Below are positions 15,065-24,677 of a DNA stretch of 50,124 bases, one piece after another; position 1 is the first letter of the stretch, and every line of letters starts with the position of its first letter. The notes beneath the pieces were generated by a model that was not told the DNA's origin, searched no databases, and was given only the letters and a program-made list of their open reading frames with translations. Made by a program: the position numbers and the translations under genes. The stretch comes from Hyphomicrobiales bacterium (GTDB lineage Bacteria > Pseudomonadota > Alphaproteobacteria > Rhizobiales > Xanthobacteraceae), in contig DAHUXA010000004.1 of assembly GCA_027307405.1 (NCBI GenBank), positions 1 to 50,124 on the forward strand, given 5' to 3'.

Positions 15065-17395
15065 ATGGCGCGCACGCGCTCGGACCTTCCGCGCATGCAG
15101 AAGCAGGCCCCGATCCGCGGCCCGCGCCCGTCGGCTGTTGCCGGCACAAAGCAAACTGTTGAAAAGCCTTCCCAATCGCGCAAGCCGCCAATGATGCGGC
15201 AGTACGACCTGATCGAGCGGGTGCGTCGTTACAATCCAGACACCAACGAGGCCCTCCTCAATCGTGCCTACGTTTACGCCATGAAAGCGCATGGCGAGCA
15301 GCGACGCGCTTCCGGCGATCCCTATTTTTCACATCCGATCGAGGTGGCCGCGATCCTCACCGACCTTAAGCTCGACGACGCGACCATCGCCGCCGCGCTG
15401 CTGCATGACACCATTGAGGACACAGAAGCCACCCGCGCCGAGATTGACAGTCTCTTCGGGCACGACATCGGCACATTGGTGGAGGGGCTGACCAAACTCA
15501 AAAAGCTCGATCTGGTTACCAAAGAGGCGAAGCAGGCGGAGAACCTCCGCAAGCTGCTGCTGGCAATTGCCGACGATGTGCGGGTCCTGCTCATCAAACT
15601 CGCCGACCGGCTGCACAATATGCGCACGCTTGACTACATGCCGCCCGAAGCGCGCCGGCGCGCCGCCGAAGAGACGCTGGAAATCTACGCACCGCTCGCC
15701 GGCCGCATGGGCATGCATGAGATGCGTGAGGAGCTCGACGATCTGGCATTCCGCGAACTGTACCCGGAAGCTTACGAGGTGGTGTCGGCGCGGCTCAATT
15801 CGCTCACCGAACGCAGCAAAGTTCTCATCTCGGAGATCGAAAAACAGCTCACCAAAAAGCTCGCCGACCGCGGCATCGAGGCGAAAGTCGTCGGTCGCCG
15901 CAAACGCGCCTACTCGATCTGGCGAAAGATGGAACGGAAATCGGTCGGCTTCGAGCAGTTGTCCGACATTTTCGGGTTCCGTGTCGTCGTAAAGACATTG
16001 GCTGACTGTTATCAGGCGCTCGGCATCGTCCATAGCACCTGGCCGATGGTGCCGGGCCGGTTCAAGGATTACATCTCGACGCCGAAAGGGAACGACTATC
16101 GCTCGATCCACACGACGGTGATCGGCCCGAGCAAGCAGCGTGTCGAATTGCAGATCCGTACGGTTGAGATGCACGAGATCGCCGAATACGGCATCGCGGC
16201 CCACGCCCTCTACAAAGACAATGTCGGCTCACCGACCGAGCTGCTGTCGCGGGAATCGACCGCCTATGCCTGGCTCCGCCGCACCATTGAGCTGCTGGCG
16301 GAGGGTTCGAACCCGGAAGAATTCCTCGAGCACACCAAACTCGAGTTGTTCCACGACCAGGTGTTCTGTTTCACCCCCAAGGGCAAGCTGATTGCGTTGC
16401 CACGCAAGGCGACGCCGATCGATTTCGCCTATGCGGTCCATACCGATGTCGGCAACATGGCGGTCGGCTGCAAGATCAATGGCCAGATTGCTCCGCTCAC
16501 GTCCGAACTCGTCAATGGCGACGAAGTCGAGATTGCGACGTCGAAAGCCCAAACAGTGCCCCCGGCAGCCTGGGAATCGATCGTCGTGACTGGCAAGGCG
16601 CGCGCGGCGATCCGGCGTGCGACACGCGTTGCTGTACGCATGCAATATACCGGCCTCGGCCGCCGTATGGTCGAGCGTTTGTTTCAACGCGCCAAGATCG
16701 CCTATTCGGACGAAAAGTTGACCGGCGCTTTGCCGCGCCTCGCACGCTCATCGATTGAGGATGCATTGGCGGCGGTCGGGCGAAGCGAACTGAAAGCATC
16801 CGACGTCGCCCGCGCTATGTATCCCGACTACAAGGAAGAGCGCGCGGCCGCGATGGCCGCGAAGCCGAAATCGGAAAGTGGATGGTTCGGCCTGAAGAAA
16901 CTTACGTCGGTCAAGTTCAAGGTGCCCGACAATGTGGTCGGGCCGGCCATTCCGATCCGCGGCATCAATGGCGATCTGCCGGTGCGTTTCGCACCCAACG
17001 GAGGCGCGGTGCCGGGCGACCGTATCGTCGGTATTCTCTCGCCCGGCGAGGGCATCACGATCTATCCGATCCAGTCTCCGGCGCTTAGCGAATTTGAGGA
17101 CAAGCCCGAACGTTGGCTGGACGTGCGCTGGGACGAGGAGGAACAGGCCCCTCGGCGTTTTCCTGCACGTATCGAGGTGCAATCCGTAAACGAGCCGGGA
17201 TCGCTCGCTCAAATTGCACAAGTCATCGCCGAGCATGACGGCAACATCGACAACATACGCATGACTCGACGGGCGCCCGACTTTACCGATGTCACAATTG
17301 ACCTCGAGGTCTATGACCTCAAGCATCTCACCGCCATCCTCGCGCAATTGCGTGCCAAATCCGTGGTGGCGAAGGCGGAACGCGTGAACGGTTAG
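15065..17395 (+). CDS. rsh: bifunctional (p)ppGpp synthetase/hydrolase (RSH)
   Basis: About 776 residues. RSH makes and degrades (p)ppGpp in the stringent response. The hydrolase HD domain shows YFSHPIEVAAIL, LLHDTIEDTE and ADRLHNMRTL. The synthetase domain has FGFRVVV, the PGRFKDYIS charge motif (RxKD, the Mg-type bifunctional form), KGNDYRSIHTT and ELQIRT. A TGS domain (FTPKGKLIALPRKATPIDFA) and a C-terminal ACT domain (EVQSVNEPGSLAQIAQVI) follow. I prefer the ATG at 15065, with GAGGCAAC before it; the GTG at 15035 and the ATG at 15191 are alternatives. The stop codon abuts the second copy of the palindromic element. Confidence 0.96.
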   Translation: MARTRSDLPRMQKQAPIRGPRPSAVAGTKQTVEKPSQSRKPPMMRQYDLIERVRRYNPDTNEALLNRAYVYAMKAHGEQRRASGDPYFSHPIEVAAILTDLKLDDATIAAALLHDTIEDTEATRAEIDSLFGHDIGTLVEGLTKLKKLDLVTKEAKQAENLRKLLLAIADDVRVLLIKLADRLHNMRTLDYMPPEARRRAAEETLEIYAPLAGRMGMHEMREELDDLAFRELYPEAYEVVSARLNSLTERSKVLISEIEKQLTKKLADRGIEAKVVGRRKRAYSIWRKMERKSVGFEQLSDIFGFRVVVKTLADCYQALGIVHSTWPMVPGRFKDYISTPKGNDYRSIHTTVIGPSKQRVELQIRTVEMHEIAEYGIAAHALYKDNVGSPTELLSRESTAYAWLRRTIELLAEGSNPEEFLEHTKLELFHDQVFCFTPKGKLIALPRKATPIDFAYAVHTDVGNMAVGCKINGQIAPLTSELVNGDEVEIATSKAQTVPPAAWESIVVTGKARAAIRRATRVAVRMQYTGLGRRMVERLFQRAKIAYSDEKLTGALPRLARSSIEDALAAVGRSELKASDVARAMYPDYKEERAAAMAAKPKSESGWFGLKKLTSVKFKVPDNVVGPAIPIRGINGDLPVRFAPNGGAVPGDRIVGILSPGEGITIYPIQSPALSEFEDKPERWLDVRWDEEEQAPRRFPARIEVQSVNEPGSLAQIAQVIAEHDGNIDNIRMTRRAPDFTDVTIDLEVYDLKHLTAILAQLRAKSVVAKAERVNG

Positions 17396-17470
17396 CGCAT
17401 GATCCCGACAAAGCATGCCCTCGGACTTGATCCGAGAGTGAGGAACCGGTTTTCGGACAAGATCATGCGC
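17395..17470. repeat. GCGCATGATC...GATCATGCGC palindromic element, copy 2
   Basis: A 76-base relative of 11847-11919 with the same inverted ends. Its inner stem is CTCGGA-CTTGA-TCCGAG; compared with copy 1 one C-G pair has changed to T-A on both sides, a compensatory change. As in copy 1, the first G is the last base of the upstream stop codon (TAG of rsh). pdxJ begins 11 bases after it. Confidence 0.92.
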
Positions 17471-17481
17471 AGGGAAAGCGC

Positions 17482-18237
17482 ATGAATCGTCTTCGTCTCG
17501 GAGTCAATGTCGACCACGTCGCGACCATTCGCAATGCCCGCGGCGGGCGTCATCCCGACCCTGTGCGGGCGGCCAAGCTTGCGATTGCGGCCGGCTGTGA
17601 TGGAATCACAGCGCATCTGCGCGAGGATCGACGCCACATTGGCGACGATGACATCGCCCGGCTGAAAGCGGAAATCGACAAGCCGCTCAATTTCGAGATG
17701 GCGGCGACCGAGGAAATGGTCGGCATCGCCCTAAAAACCCGGCCCCATGCCGTGTGTCTCGTGCCCGAAAAGCGCACCGAACGCACGACCGAAGGCGGGC
17801 TCGATGCCGTCCGGCAACGCGCCCAGCTTGCACCCGTTGTGCATGAGCTCAAGCACGCGGGCATCCGCGTTTCGCTGTTTATTGGTGCAGCGCCGGCGCA
17901 GATCGAGATGGCCGCTGAGCTCGGCGCTCCGGTGATTGAAATTCACACGGGGTCCTGGTGTGACGCGCTCGTGGATGGCCGGGCCGCTCAAGCCAATGCG
18001 GAGTGGCAGCTCATCCGGGACGGCGCACTGCTTGCCGCAAGCGTCGGCTTGGAAGTGCATGCGGGCCATGGTCTTGATTATGGCACCGCCGAAACGATTG
18101 CCGCATTACCGCAAGTGGTCGAGCTCAATATCGGCCATTTCCTGATTGGTGAGGCGGTATTCGAGGGTTTGGCTGAGACTGTGAAATTCATGCGTGCGGC
18201 GATGGACCGTGGTCGCAAGAAGGCGCGGCCGGCATGA
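17482..18237 (+). CDS. pdxJ: pyridoxine 5'-phosphate synthase
   Basis: A 251-residue TIM-barrel enzyme that condenses 1-deoxyxylulose 5-phosphate with 3-amino-2-oxopropyl phosphate in the DXP-dependent route to vitamin B6. The signature [17 protein letters not shown] is at the N-terminus, with [34 protein letters not shown] and [10 protein letters not shown] downstream. Length is normal. It starts an operon pdxJ-acpS-lepB-rnc-era-recO and overlaps acpS by four bases. Confidence 0.97.
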   Translation: MNRLRLGVNVDHVATIRNARGGRHPDPVRAAKLAIAAGCDGITAHLREDRRHIGDDDIARLKAEIDKPLNFEMAATEEMVGIALKTRPHAVCLVPEKRTERTTEGGLDAVRQRAQLAPVVHELKHAGIRVSLFIGAAPAQIEMAAELGAPVIEIHTGSWCDALVDGRAAQANAEWQLIRDGALLAASVGLEVHAGHGLDYGTAETIAALPQVVELNIGHFLIGEAVFEGLAETVKFMRAAMDRGRKKARPA

Positions 18238-18653
18238 TCATCGGGATCGGCTCTGACATTGTGGACGTACGACGAATTGCCGATGTGATTGAGCGCCACG
18301 GTGAGCGCTTCCTCGGCCGAATATTCACGGCAACCGAGCGTGCCAAGGCCGAGCGCCGCGCAAATGCGGCGGAAACCTATGCCAAGCGTTTCGCCGCAAA
18401 GGAGGCTTGCGCAAAAGCGCTCGGTACCGGACTGCGGCACGGGGTCTTCTGGCGCGACATGGGTGTGGTCAATCTTGCGGGCGGACGGCCCACGATGAAA
18501 TTGACCGGCGGCGCCCTCACGCGGCTCAAAGCGATCACGCCGCCCGGGTGCGAAGCCAGGATCGATGTTTCACTCACTGACGAAGGACCGACCGCTCAGG
18601 CCATCGTTATTATTTCCGCGGTACCCGCATCCGCACCGGGAGGTCCGGCTTGA
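18234..18653 (+). CDS. acpS: holo-[acyl-carrier-protein] synthase
   Basis: A 139-residue enzyme that transfers the 4'-phosphopantetheine arm of CoA to a Ser of apo-ACP, needed for fatty acid synthesis. [15 protein letters not shown] holds the Mg-binding Asp, and [15 protein letters not shown] holds the second metal-ligand Glu and Lys. It is translationally coupled to pdxJ through ATGA. A 117-base gap precedes lepB. Confidence 0.96.
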   Translation: MIIGIGSDIVDVRRIADVIERHGERFLGRIFTATERAKAERRANAAETYAKRFAAKEACAKALGTGLRHGVFWRDMGVVNLAGGRPTMKLTGGALTRLKAITPPGCEARIDVSLTDEGPTAQAIVIISAVPASAPGGPA

Positions 18654-18770
18654 ACGCCGGAACATCAGTCAGACCAACTGTTTGGCCGCCGGCCTTGTTC
18701 ATTGCCTGACGAAGTATCAGCCGCTACAAGGTCGCCGGGGCGCGCAGCCGTTTGGCGGGATGAAAGGCCG

Positions 18771-19529
18771 ATGAGTGTGACATCTGGAACAAAACGAAAA
18801 AAAGAGGGCGGCGTTGCCGAAACGGTGCGCGTCATCATTCACGCGCTGATCATCGCGCTGGTGATCCGAACCTTCCTGTTTCAGCCCTTCAATATTCCCT
18901 CTGGCTCGATGAAGGCGACGCTCCTCGTCGGTGATTACCTGTTCGTATCGAAATACAGCTATGGCTACAGCAAATACTCGCTGCCGCTGTCGCCGCCAGT
19001 ATTCTCGGGGCGTTTGCCCAGCGACTGGTTGCCCCAGCGCGGCGATGTGGTGGTATTTCGGCTGCCCAAGGATCCCTCGACCGACTACATCAAGCGTGTA
19101 ATCGGTCTGCCGGGCGACAAGATTCAGGTCATCGACGGCGTGGTCAACATCAACGGTGTGCCGGTCAAGCGCGAACGCGCGCCTGATTACATCGAAATGG
19201 AAGAGGGCACCCGCGAGGCGCCGGTGAAGCGCTGGAAGGAAACGCTGCCAAATGGCGTGACCTACTACTCGCTCGATCTGGTCGACAACGGTTTTGCCGA
19301 CAACACCCAGGTCTATACGGTGCCTCCCGACAATTATTTCATGATGGGCGACAACCGCGACAATTCGACCGACAGCAGGTTCAGCCAGGTTGGAATGGTG
19401 CCGTTCGAAAATATTGTCGGCAAGGCACAGATCATCTTCTTTTCCGTCTTTGAGGGCGAGCGCGCCTGGCAATTCTGGCGCTGGCCGGTGTCAGTGCGCT
19501 GGAATAGGCTGTTCACGATCGTCAAATGA
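18771..19529 (+). CDS. lepB: signal peptidase I
   Basis: 252 residues from the ATG at 18771; the ORF-track start at 18702 adds an unconserved stretch. LepB cleaves signal peptides of exported proteins at the outer face of the inner membrane. One N-terminal TM (VRVIIHALIIALVIRTFLF) is followed by the nucleophile motif IPSGSMKATLLVGD and the general-base Lys in DYIKRVIGLPGD, then the box-E region MGDNRDNSTDSR. The single TM and length fit the alphaproteobacterial form. It overlaps rnc by four bases. Confidence 0.96.
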   Translation: MSVTSGTKRKKEGGVAETVRVIIHALIIALVIRTFLFQPFNIPSGSMKATLLVGDYLFVSKYSYGYSKYSLPLSPPVFSGRLPSDWLPQRGDVVVFRLPKDPSTDYIKRVIGLPGDKIQVIDGVVNINGVPVKRERAPDYIEMEEGTREAPVKRWKETLPNGVTYYSLDLVDNGFADNTQVYTVPPDNYFMMGDNRDNSTDSRFSQVGMVPFENIVGKAQIIFFSVFEGERAWQFWRWPVSVRWNRLFTIVK

Positions 19530-20236
19530 GCCGCAAGGCCAAGGACAGGACGGCGCTCGAGAGCAGGATCGGCTACAAATTTGCCGATAAGGACTTGCTC
19601 GAACGCGCGCTCACGCACATTTCCGCGCTCTCGGGTGGAAACCGCGCGGCCAGCTATCAGCGGCTGGAATTCCTTGGCGATCACGTGCTTGGCCTTGTCA
19701 TCTCCGACATGCTCTACCGCGCCTTTCCGAAGGCGAATGAAGGGGAGTTATCGCGCAGACTGGCCGATCTGGTGCGCAAGGAAACCTGCGCGGAGGTGGC
19801 ACGGGCGATGGACCTCGGGCCTGCGCTCAAGCTGGGAAATTCGGAATCGCATGCCGGGGGACGGCGGCGCACCACCATTCTGGCCGATGTCTGCGAAGCG
19901 TTGGTCGGTGCGGCCTTTATCGATGGCGGCTATCAGGCCGCGGACGAGCTGATCGCTCGCTTTTGGAAGGAGCGCATGCTCAAGCCGCTGCTTCCGCTGC
20001 GTGACCCGAAAACCATGTTGCAGGAATGGGCGCAGGCGCGCGGCCTGCCGACGCCGGCCTATCGTGAACTGGCGCGTACGGGCCCGCATCACGATCCGGA
20101 ATTTCGTGTCGCCGTTGTGTTGCCAGATCGACCGCCGGCGGAAGGGCTCGGCAGTTCCAAACGTGCGGCCGAACAGGCCGCCGCTGCCGCCATGCTCATA
20201 CGTGTCGGCGTGTCGGCGGACAAGCTCGATGGCTGA
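19526..20236 (+). CDS. rnc: ribonuclease III
   Basis: A 236-residue double-strand-specific RNase that processes rRNA precursors and regulatory RNAs. The catalytic signature is RLEFLGDHVLGLVISD, with the second acidic cluster in DVCEALVGAAFIDGG. A C-terminal dsRNA-binding domain (about 160-228) includes GLGSSKRAAEQAAAAAML. ATG overlaps the lepB stop and the gene overlaps era by eight bases, so lepB-rnc-era are tightly coupled as in many proteobacteria. Confidence 0.97.
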   Translation: MSRKAKDRTALESRIGYKFADKDLLERALTHISALSGGNRAASYQRLEFLGDHVLGLVISDMLYRAFPKANEGELSRRLADLVRKETCAEVARAMDLGPALKLGNSESHAGGRRRTTILADVCEALVGAAFIDGGYQAADELIARFWKERMLKPLLPLRDPKTMLQEWAQARGLPTPAYRELARTGPHHDPEFRVAVVLPDRPPAEGLGSSKRAAEQAAAAAMLIRVGVSADKLDG

Positions 20237-21149
20237 TGCGCACGCGCAAGGTAGCGACACAAGCTGTGGCTTCATCGCCCTGATCGGCGCGCCCAATGCG
20301 GGCAAATCGACGTTGCTCAACGCGCTGGTCGGTTCAAAAGTCAGCATCATTTCGCACAAGGTGCAAACGACGCGAATGCTGATCCGCGGCATAGCGGTCG
20401 AGGGGCGGTCGCAGCTTATTTTCGTCGATACGCCCGGGATTTTCTCCCCGCGTCGCCGCCTCGACCGGGCCATGGTGACGACCGCATGGAGCGGAGCGCA
20501 TGAGGCCGATCTCGTCGGCGTACTCATTGACGCGCGCAAAGGTCTCGAGGAGGAGGCTGAAGGTATTCTAAGGCGGCTGGGCGACGTTAAGCCACCGAAG
20601 CTGCTCATCCTCAACAAGATCGATGTGGTGGCAAAAGAAGCGCTGCTGACGCTGGCAAAAGCTTCCAATGAAATGGCCAAGTTCGAAGCAACGTTCATGC
20701 TCTCGGCGTTGACGGGAGATGGCGTTGCCGATCTCAAAGCGTGGCTGGCGCAACACGTTCCGCCGGGACCGTGGCTCTACCCCGCTGACCAAATGTCGGA
20801 CGCCCCGATCCGGCAACTCGCCGCCGAAATCACGCGCGAAAAACTGTTTGAGCGGCTTCACCAGGAATTGCCGTATCATTCGACCGTCGAGACCGAGGTT
20901 TGGAAAGAACTCCGCGGCGGCGACATCCGCATCGAGCAGACCATCTACGTGGAGCGTGAAAGCCAGCGCAAGATTGTGCTCGGCAAAGGTGGGCAGAGCA
21001 TCAAGGCGATCGGTGAGGCTGCGCGCAAGGAGATTGCCAAGATCGTTGAAGCCAAGGTGCATCTCTTCCTGTTCGTGAAGGTGCGCGAAGGCTGGGCCGA
21101 TGATCCGGAACGCTACCGCGCCATGGGCCTGGAGTTTCCGAAAGAGTAG
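20229..21149 (+). CDS. era: GTPase Era
   Basis: 306 residues from the ATG at 20229, which overlaps the rnc end; the ORF-track start at 20001 is a shadow of rnc. Era is an essential GTPase that binds the 3' end of 16S rRNA during 30S assembly. G1 is GAPNAGKST, G3 DTPG, G4 NKID. The C-terminal KH domain carries VLGKGGQSIKAIGEAARKEI. Length is typical. Confidence 0.97.
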   Translation: MADAHAQGSDTSCGFIALIGAPNAGKSTLLNALVGSKVSIISHKVQTTRMLIRGIAVEGRSQLIFVDTPGIFSPRRRLDRAMVTTAWSGAHEADLVGVLIDARKGLEEEAEGILRRLGDVKPPKLLILNKIDVVAKEALLTLAKASNEMAKFEATFMLSALTGDGVADLKAWLAQHVPPGPWLYPADQMSDAPIRQLAAEITREKLFERLHQELPYHSTVETEVWKELRGGDIRIEQTIYVERESQRKIVLGKGGQSIKAIGEAARKEIAKIVEAKVHLFLFVKVREGWADDPERYRAMGLEFPKE

Positions 21150-21176
21150 AACTACGGGCAGATCGTTGAGTCGCAC

Positions 21177-21911
21177 ATGCAATGGACCGATGAAGGCATA
21201 GTGATCGGGGCCAAGCGTCACGGGGAGGCGAATGCCATCCTCGAATTGATGACGCGCGAGCATGGCCGACATCTTGGCCTTGTGCGCGGCGGGTTCGGTT
21301 CGCGGCTCAAGCCCGTGCTGCAGGCGGGCAATACCGTGAGCGCGAGCTGGCGGGCGCGGCTCGACGAACATCTCGGCAACTACACGGTGGAAGGCCTGTC
21401 GTTGCGGGCGGCGAGCTTCTTTTCGGCCTCGCACGCGATTTACGGTGTCACTCACCTCGCCGGGCTGATGCGGCTACTGCCGGAACGCGATCCGCATGCC
21501 GGCCTTTACCACGCGCTCGACGAAATCCTGGGTCATCTCGACGACGCGGTGCTGGCGGCACCGATGGTGGTGCGGTTTGAATTGCAGCTTTTGTCCGAGC
21601 TCGGGTTCGGTCTCGATCTCGAGAAATGTGTGGTGACGGGTGCTTCCGGCGATCTCGTCTATGTCTCGCCAAAATCCGGCCGAGCGGTTTCACGTTCCGC
21701 CGGCGAACCGTGGTCCGACAAAATGCTGCGGCTGCCGGCATTTCTGCGCGAGCGCGATGCTATGCCCATCGGCCACGATTTGGCCGATGGGTTTGCGCTG
21801 ACCGGTTACTTTCTGGCGCGCCATGTTCTGGAGGCGCGCGGTCTCACACTCAGCGACGAGCGTGCGCATTTCATCGCTGCGCTAAACCGCGCGCTGCCCA
21901 GCGTCGCTTAA
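21177..21911 (+). CDS. recO: DNA repair protein RecO
   Basis: A 244-residue recombination mediator that works with RecR to load RecA on SSB-coated DNA. The N-terminal OB fold begins [21 protein letters not shown] and includes [11 protein letters not shown]. The helical C-terminal domain has [18 protein letters not shown]. The zinc-finger cysteines of some RecO proteins are not evident: only one Cys (EKCVVTG) is obvious. It closes the pdxJ-to-recO run and is convergent with the small secreted-protein gene, one base away. Confidence 0.94.
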   Translation: MQWTDEGIVIGAKRHGEANAILELMTREHGRHLGLVRGGFGSRLKPVLQAGNTVSASWRARLDEHLGNYTVEGLSLRAASFFSASHAIYGVTHLAGLMRLLPERDPHAGLYHALDEILGHLDDAVLAAPMVVRFELQLLSELGFGLDLEKCVVTGASGDLVYVSPKSGRAVSRSAGEPWSDKMLRLPAFLRERDAMPIGHDLADGFALTGYFLARHVLEARGLTLSDERAHFIAALNRALPSVA

Positions 21912-21912
21912 G

Positions 21913-22227
21913 TTACCACCAGTAGCGCCGATAAGGACGGCCCCAATAATACGGACGGCCGCCATAGTACGGACCGCCCCCGTAATAATAGGGGCCGCCG
22001 CCGTAGTAGTAGGGGCCACCCCAGCAGACACGCCGCCAGGCGCAGCCATATGGCCCGCATCGCCAAACCCGGCGGCAGGCAACGTCCTGGACCAGGCTGG
22101 AATCTTTAATCGCGGCCTGAATAGCGGCCGGCGTCGTGACCGTCATGGCCTCGGCGCGATTCGGAACGAGTGAGCCTGCCGCAAGAATAGCGAGCGTTGC
22201 GGCAGTCGCAAGAATAGCCCGGCGCAT
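21913..22227 (-). CDS. small secreted Gly/Tyr-rich protein of unknown function
   Basis: A 104-residue protein with a clear signal peptide ([20 protein letters not shown], cleavage probably after AEA). The mature part begins [26 protein letters not shown]. It then has a Cys-containing segment ([19 protein letters not shown], four Cys) and a low-complexity tail with repeated GGPYYYGG units ending in YRRYWW. Similar short exported proteins with GGPYYYG tails are common in Bradyrhizobium-like genomes but I know of no function. The Cys pattern and aromatic tail suggest an envelope-associated or metal-binding protein, which is inference. It diverges from parC across 160 bases. Confidence 0.8.
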   Translation of the reverse strand: MRRAILATAATLAILAAGSLVPNRAEAMTVTTPAAIQAAIKDSSLVQDVACRRVWRCGPYGCAWRRVCWGGPYYYGGGPYYYGGGPYYGGRPYYWGRPYRRYWW

Positions 22228-22389
22228 TGCTTTCTCCTTCCTAATAAAAACCTATACCCGCCTAGTCGTGCACAAGATAACACGGTCGAGGCCTCGAGGT
22301 TCGCAAATAGTCGCTGGAAATTTGGAAGAATAGATGGCGTCGTCGTTCATCGCTTGTTCATCTCCGGACAACCGACTAGCTATTCGGGG

Positions 22390-24675
22390 ATGGGTAAGAG
22401 ACTGATTCCCCCGGACAAAGGCCAAGTCGAAGAGGTGGCACTGCGCGAGGCGCTCGAAGAGCGCTATCTCGCCTATGCGCTTTCCACGATCATGAACCGC
22501 GCGCTGCCCGATGCGCGCGATGGCCTCAAGCCGGTGCACCGCCGCATTCTTTACGGCATGCGCCTGTTGCGCCTCGACCCAGGCTCAGCGTTCAAGAAGT
22601 CGGCCAAGGTGGTCGGCGATGTGATGGGCAACTTCCACCCGCACGGCGACCAGGCGATCTACGATGCGCTGGTGCGGCTCGCGCAGGATTTTGCCCAGCG
22701 CTATCCGTTGGTGGACGGGCAGGGCAACTTCGGAAATATCGACGGCGATAACGCTGCAGCCATGCGCTACACCGAGGCGCGGCTCACGGAAGTGGCGCGG
22801 CTGCTGATCGATGGGATCGACGAAGACACGGTTGATTTCCGTGCCACCTACGACGGCACCAGTGAAGAACCGGTGGTGCTGCCGGCAGCGTTTCCCAACC
22901 TGCTTGCCAACGGCTCTCAGGGCATCGCGGTCGGCATGGCCACCTCGATCCCGCCGCACAATGCGGCCGAGCTGTGCGACGCCGCCCTGTTCCTCATCGA
23001 TAATCCGAAAGCGCGCAGCCGTACGCTGCTCAAATACGTCAAGGGGCCGGACTTCCCGACCGGTGGCGTTATCGTCGATACGCCGGAGACGATTGCCGAG
23101 GCCTACAATACCGGCCGCGGCTCATTCCGCGTGCGCGCGCGCTGGAAGCAGGAAGACACTGGCCGCGGCACCTACGTCATCGTCATCAGCGAAATGCCCT
23201 GGCTGGTGCAGAAATCACGCCTGGTGGAGAAGCTCGCCGAACTGATCAATGAGAAGAAGTTGCCGCTCGTTGCTGACGTGCGCGACGAATCGGCCGAGGA
23301 CATCCGCCTGGTGATCGAGCCACGCTCGCGTTCGGTCGACGCCGAACTCCTGATGGAGTCGCTGTTCAAGCTCACCGAACTCGAGAACCGCATCCCGCTC
23401 AACATGAACGTGCTGGTAAAAGGCCGCATCCCGCAGGTGCTGGGCCTTGCCGAGGTGTTGCGCGAATGGCTCGACCACCGCCGCGAAGTATTGGTGCGTC
23501 GGTCGAAACATCGCTTGGCGGAAATCGAACATCGCCTGGAAGTGCTTGGCGGCTATCTGGTCGCCTATCTCAACCTCGACAAGGTAATCAAGATCATCCG
23601 CAAGGAAGACGAACCCAAGCCCGTCTTGATGAAGACCTTCAAACTCAGTGATGTCCAGGCCGACGCCATCCTCAACATGCGCCTGCGCAACTTGCGCAAG
23701 CTTGAGGAGATGGAAATTCGTGCCGAGGACAAGGCGCTGCGCGAAGAGCGCACCAAGCTCAAGTCGCTGATCGGTTCGCCCGCACAACAATGGAAGACGA
23801 TTGCCGGCCAGATCAAGCAGATCAAAGAGACCTTCGGTCCGAAGACCGCCATCGGCAAGCGCCGCACAACCTTCGGGATCGCACCGTCGCATGACGAGGC
23901 TGCGATCGAAGAGGCGATGGTTGTGCGCGAGCCGATCACCGTCGTCGTATCGGAGAAAGGCTGGATCCGCGCCTTGCGTGGTCACGTCAGCGACCTGTCC
24001 GGAGTCGCCTTCAAGACCGACGACGCGCTGAAATTCGCCTTCCCGACCGAAACCACTGCCAAGGTAATGATTTTCGGCAGCAACGGGCGCTTCTACACCA
24101 TCGAGGCTTCAAAGCTTCCGGGCGGGCGCGGCCATGGCGAGCCGGTCCGGCTGTTTATCGACCTCGAGGACGCCGACGTGGTGGCGGCGCTGGCCTACCA
24201 AGGTGGCCGCAAATTCCTGGTGGCGAGCCAAGGCGGCAATGGGTTTGTGGTGGCGGAGGACGAGTGTCTCGGCACCACGCGCAAGGGCAAGCAGGTTCTT
24301 AATCTCAAGGCGCCCGATAAGGCGCGCGCGATGACCACGGTCGATGGCGAGCTGGCGGCGGCAATCGGTGCAAACCGCAAGATGGTTATATTCCCGCTCA
24401 ATCAGGTGCCGGAGATGGCGCGCGGCCGCGGCGTGCGTTTGCAGCGGTACAAGGAGAAGGGGCTTTCGGACGTCACCACTTTCACAGCCGATACCGGCCT
24501 TTCCTGGACCGACGCTGCCGGCCGCAGCTTCACGCTGCCGATGAAGGAATTAAAGGACTGGCGCGGCAATCGCGCTGACGCAGGGCGCATCGCACCCAAA
24601 GGATTTCCGAAGAACAATACATTCCGCAGCCTGCCAAGTGGCGGCAAAGGCGGAGAGGGTGACGACGCCGACTAG
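22390..24675 (+). CDS. parC: DNA topoisomerase IV subunit A
   Basis: About 761 residues from the ATG at 22390; the ORF track uses an upstream TTG. ParC is the DNA-cleaving subunit that with ParE decatenates daughter chromosomes. The N-terminal [20 protein letters not shown] and [13 protein letters not shown] are diagnostic. The catalytic Tyr lies in [12 protein letters not shown]. The C-terminal domain has degenerate beta-pinwheel repeats. It could only be confused with GyrA, but the shorter length and absence of the GyrA-box support ParC. It is convergent with the antiporter gene, two bases apart. Confidence 0.94.
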   Translation: MGKRLIPPDKGQVEEVALREALEERYLAYALSTIMNRALPDARDGLKPVHRRILYGMRLLRLDPGSAFKKSAKVVGDVMGNFHPHGDQAIYDALVRLAQDFAQRYPLVDGQGNFGNIDGDNAAAMRYTEARLTEVARLLIDGIDEDTVDFRATYDGTSEEPVVLPAAFPNLLANGSQGIAVGMATSIPPHNAAELCDAALFLIDNPKARSRTLLKYVKGPDFPTGGVIVDTPETIAEAYNTGRGSFRVRARWKQEDTGRGTYVIVISEMPWLVQKSRLVEKLAELINEKKLPLVADVRDESAEDIRLVIEPRSRSVDAELLMESLFKLTELENRIPLNMNVLVKGRIPQVLGLAEVLREWLDHRREVLVRRSKHRLAEIEHRLEVLGGYLVAYLNLDKVIKIIRKEDEPKPVLMKTFKLSDVQADAILNMRLRNLRKLEEMEIRAEDKALREERTKLKSLIGSPAQQWKTIAGQIKQIKETFGPKTAIGKRRTTFGIAPSHDEAAIEEAMVVREPITVVVSEKGWIRALRGHVSDLSGVAFKTDDALKFAFPTETTAKVMIFGSNGRFYTIEASKLPGGRGHGEPVRLFIDLEDADVVAALAYQGGRKFLVASQGGNGFVVAEDECLGTTRKGKQVLNLKAPDKARAMTTVDGELAAAIGANRKMVIFPLNQVPEMARGRGVRLQRYKEKGLSDVTTFTADTGLSWTDAAGRSFTLPMKELKDWRGNRADAGRIAPKGFPKNNTFRSLPSGGKGGEGDDAD

Positions 24676-24677
24676 CG

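Noticed and set aside
15329-16204. 291-codon minus-strand ORF
   Set aside because: Antisense to the RSH hydrolase and synthetase domains; His/Asp-rich composition typical of a reverse-frame shadow.
20568-21455. 295-codon minus-strand ORF across era and recO
   Set aside because: Spans two well-supported genes in antisense and shows no domain.
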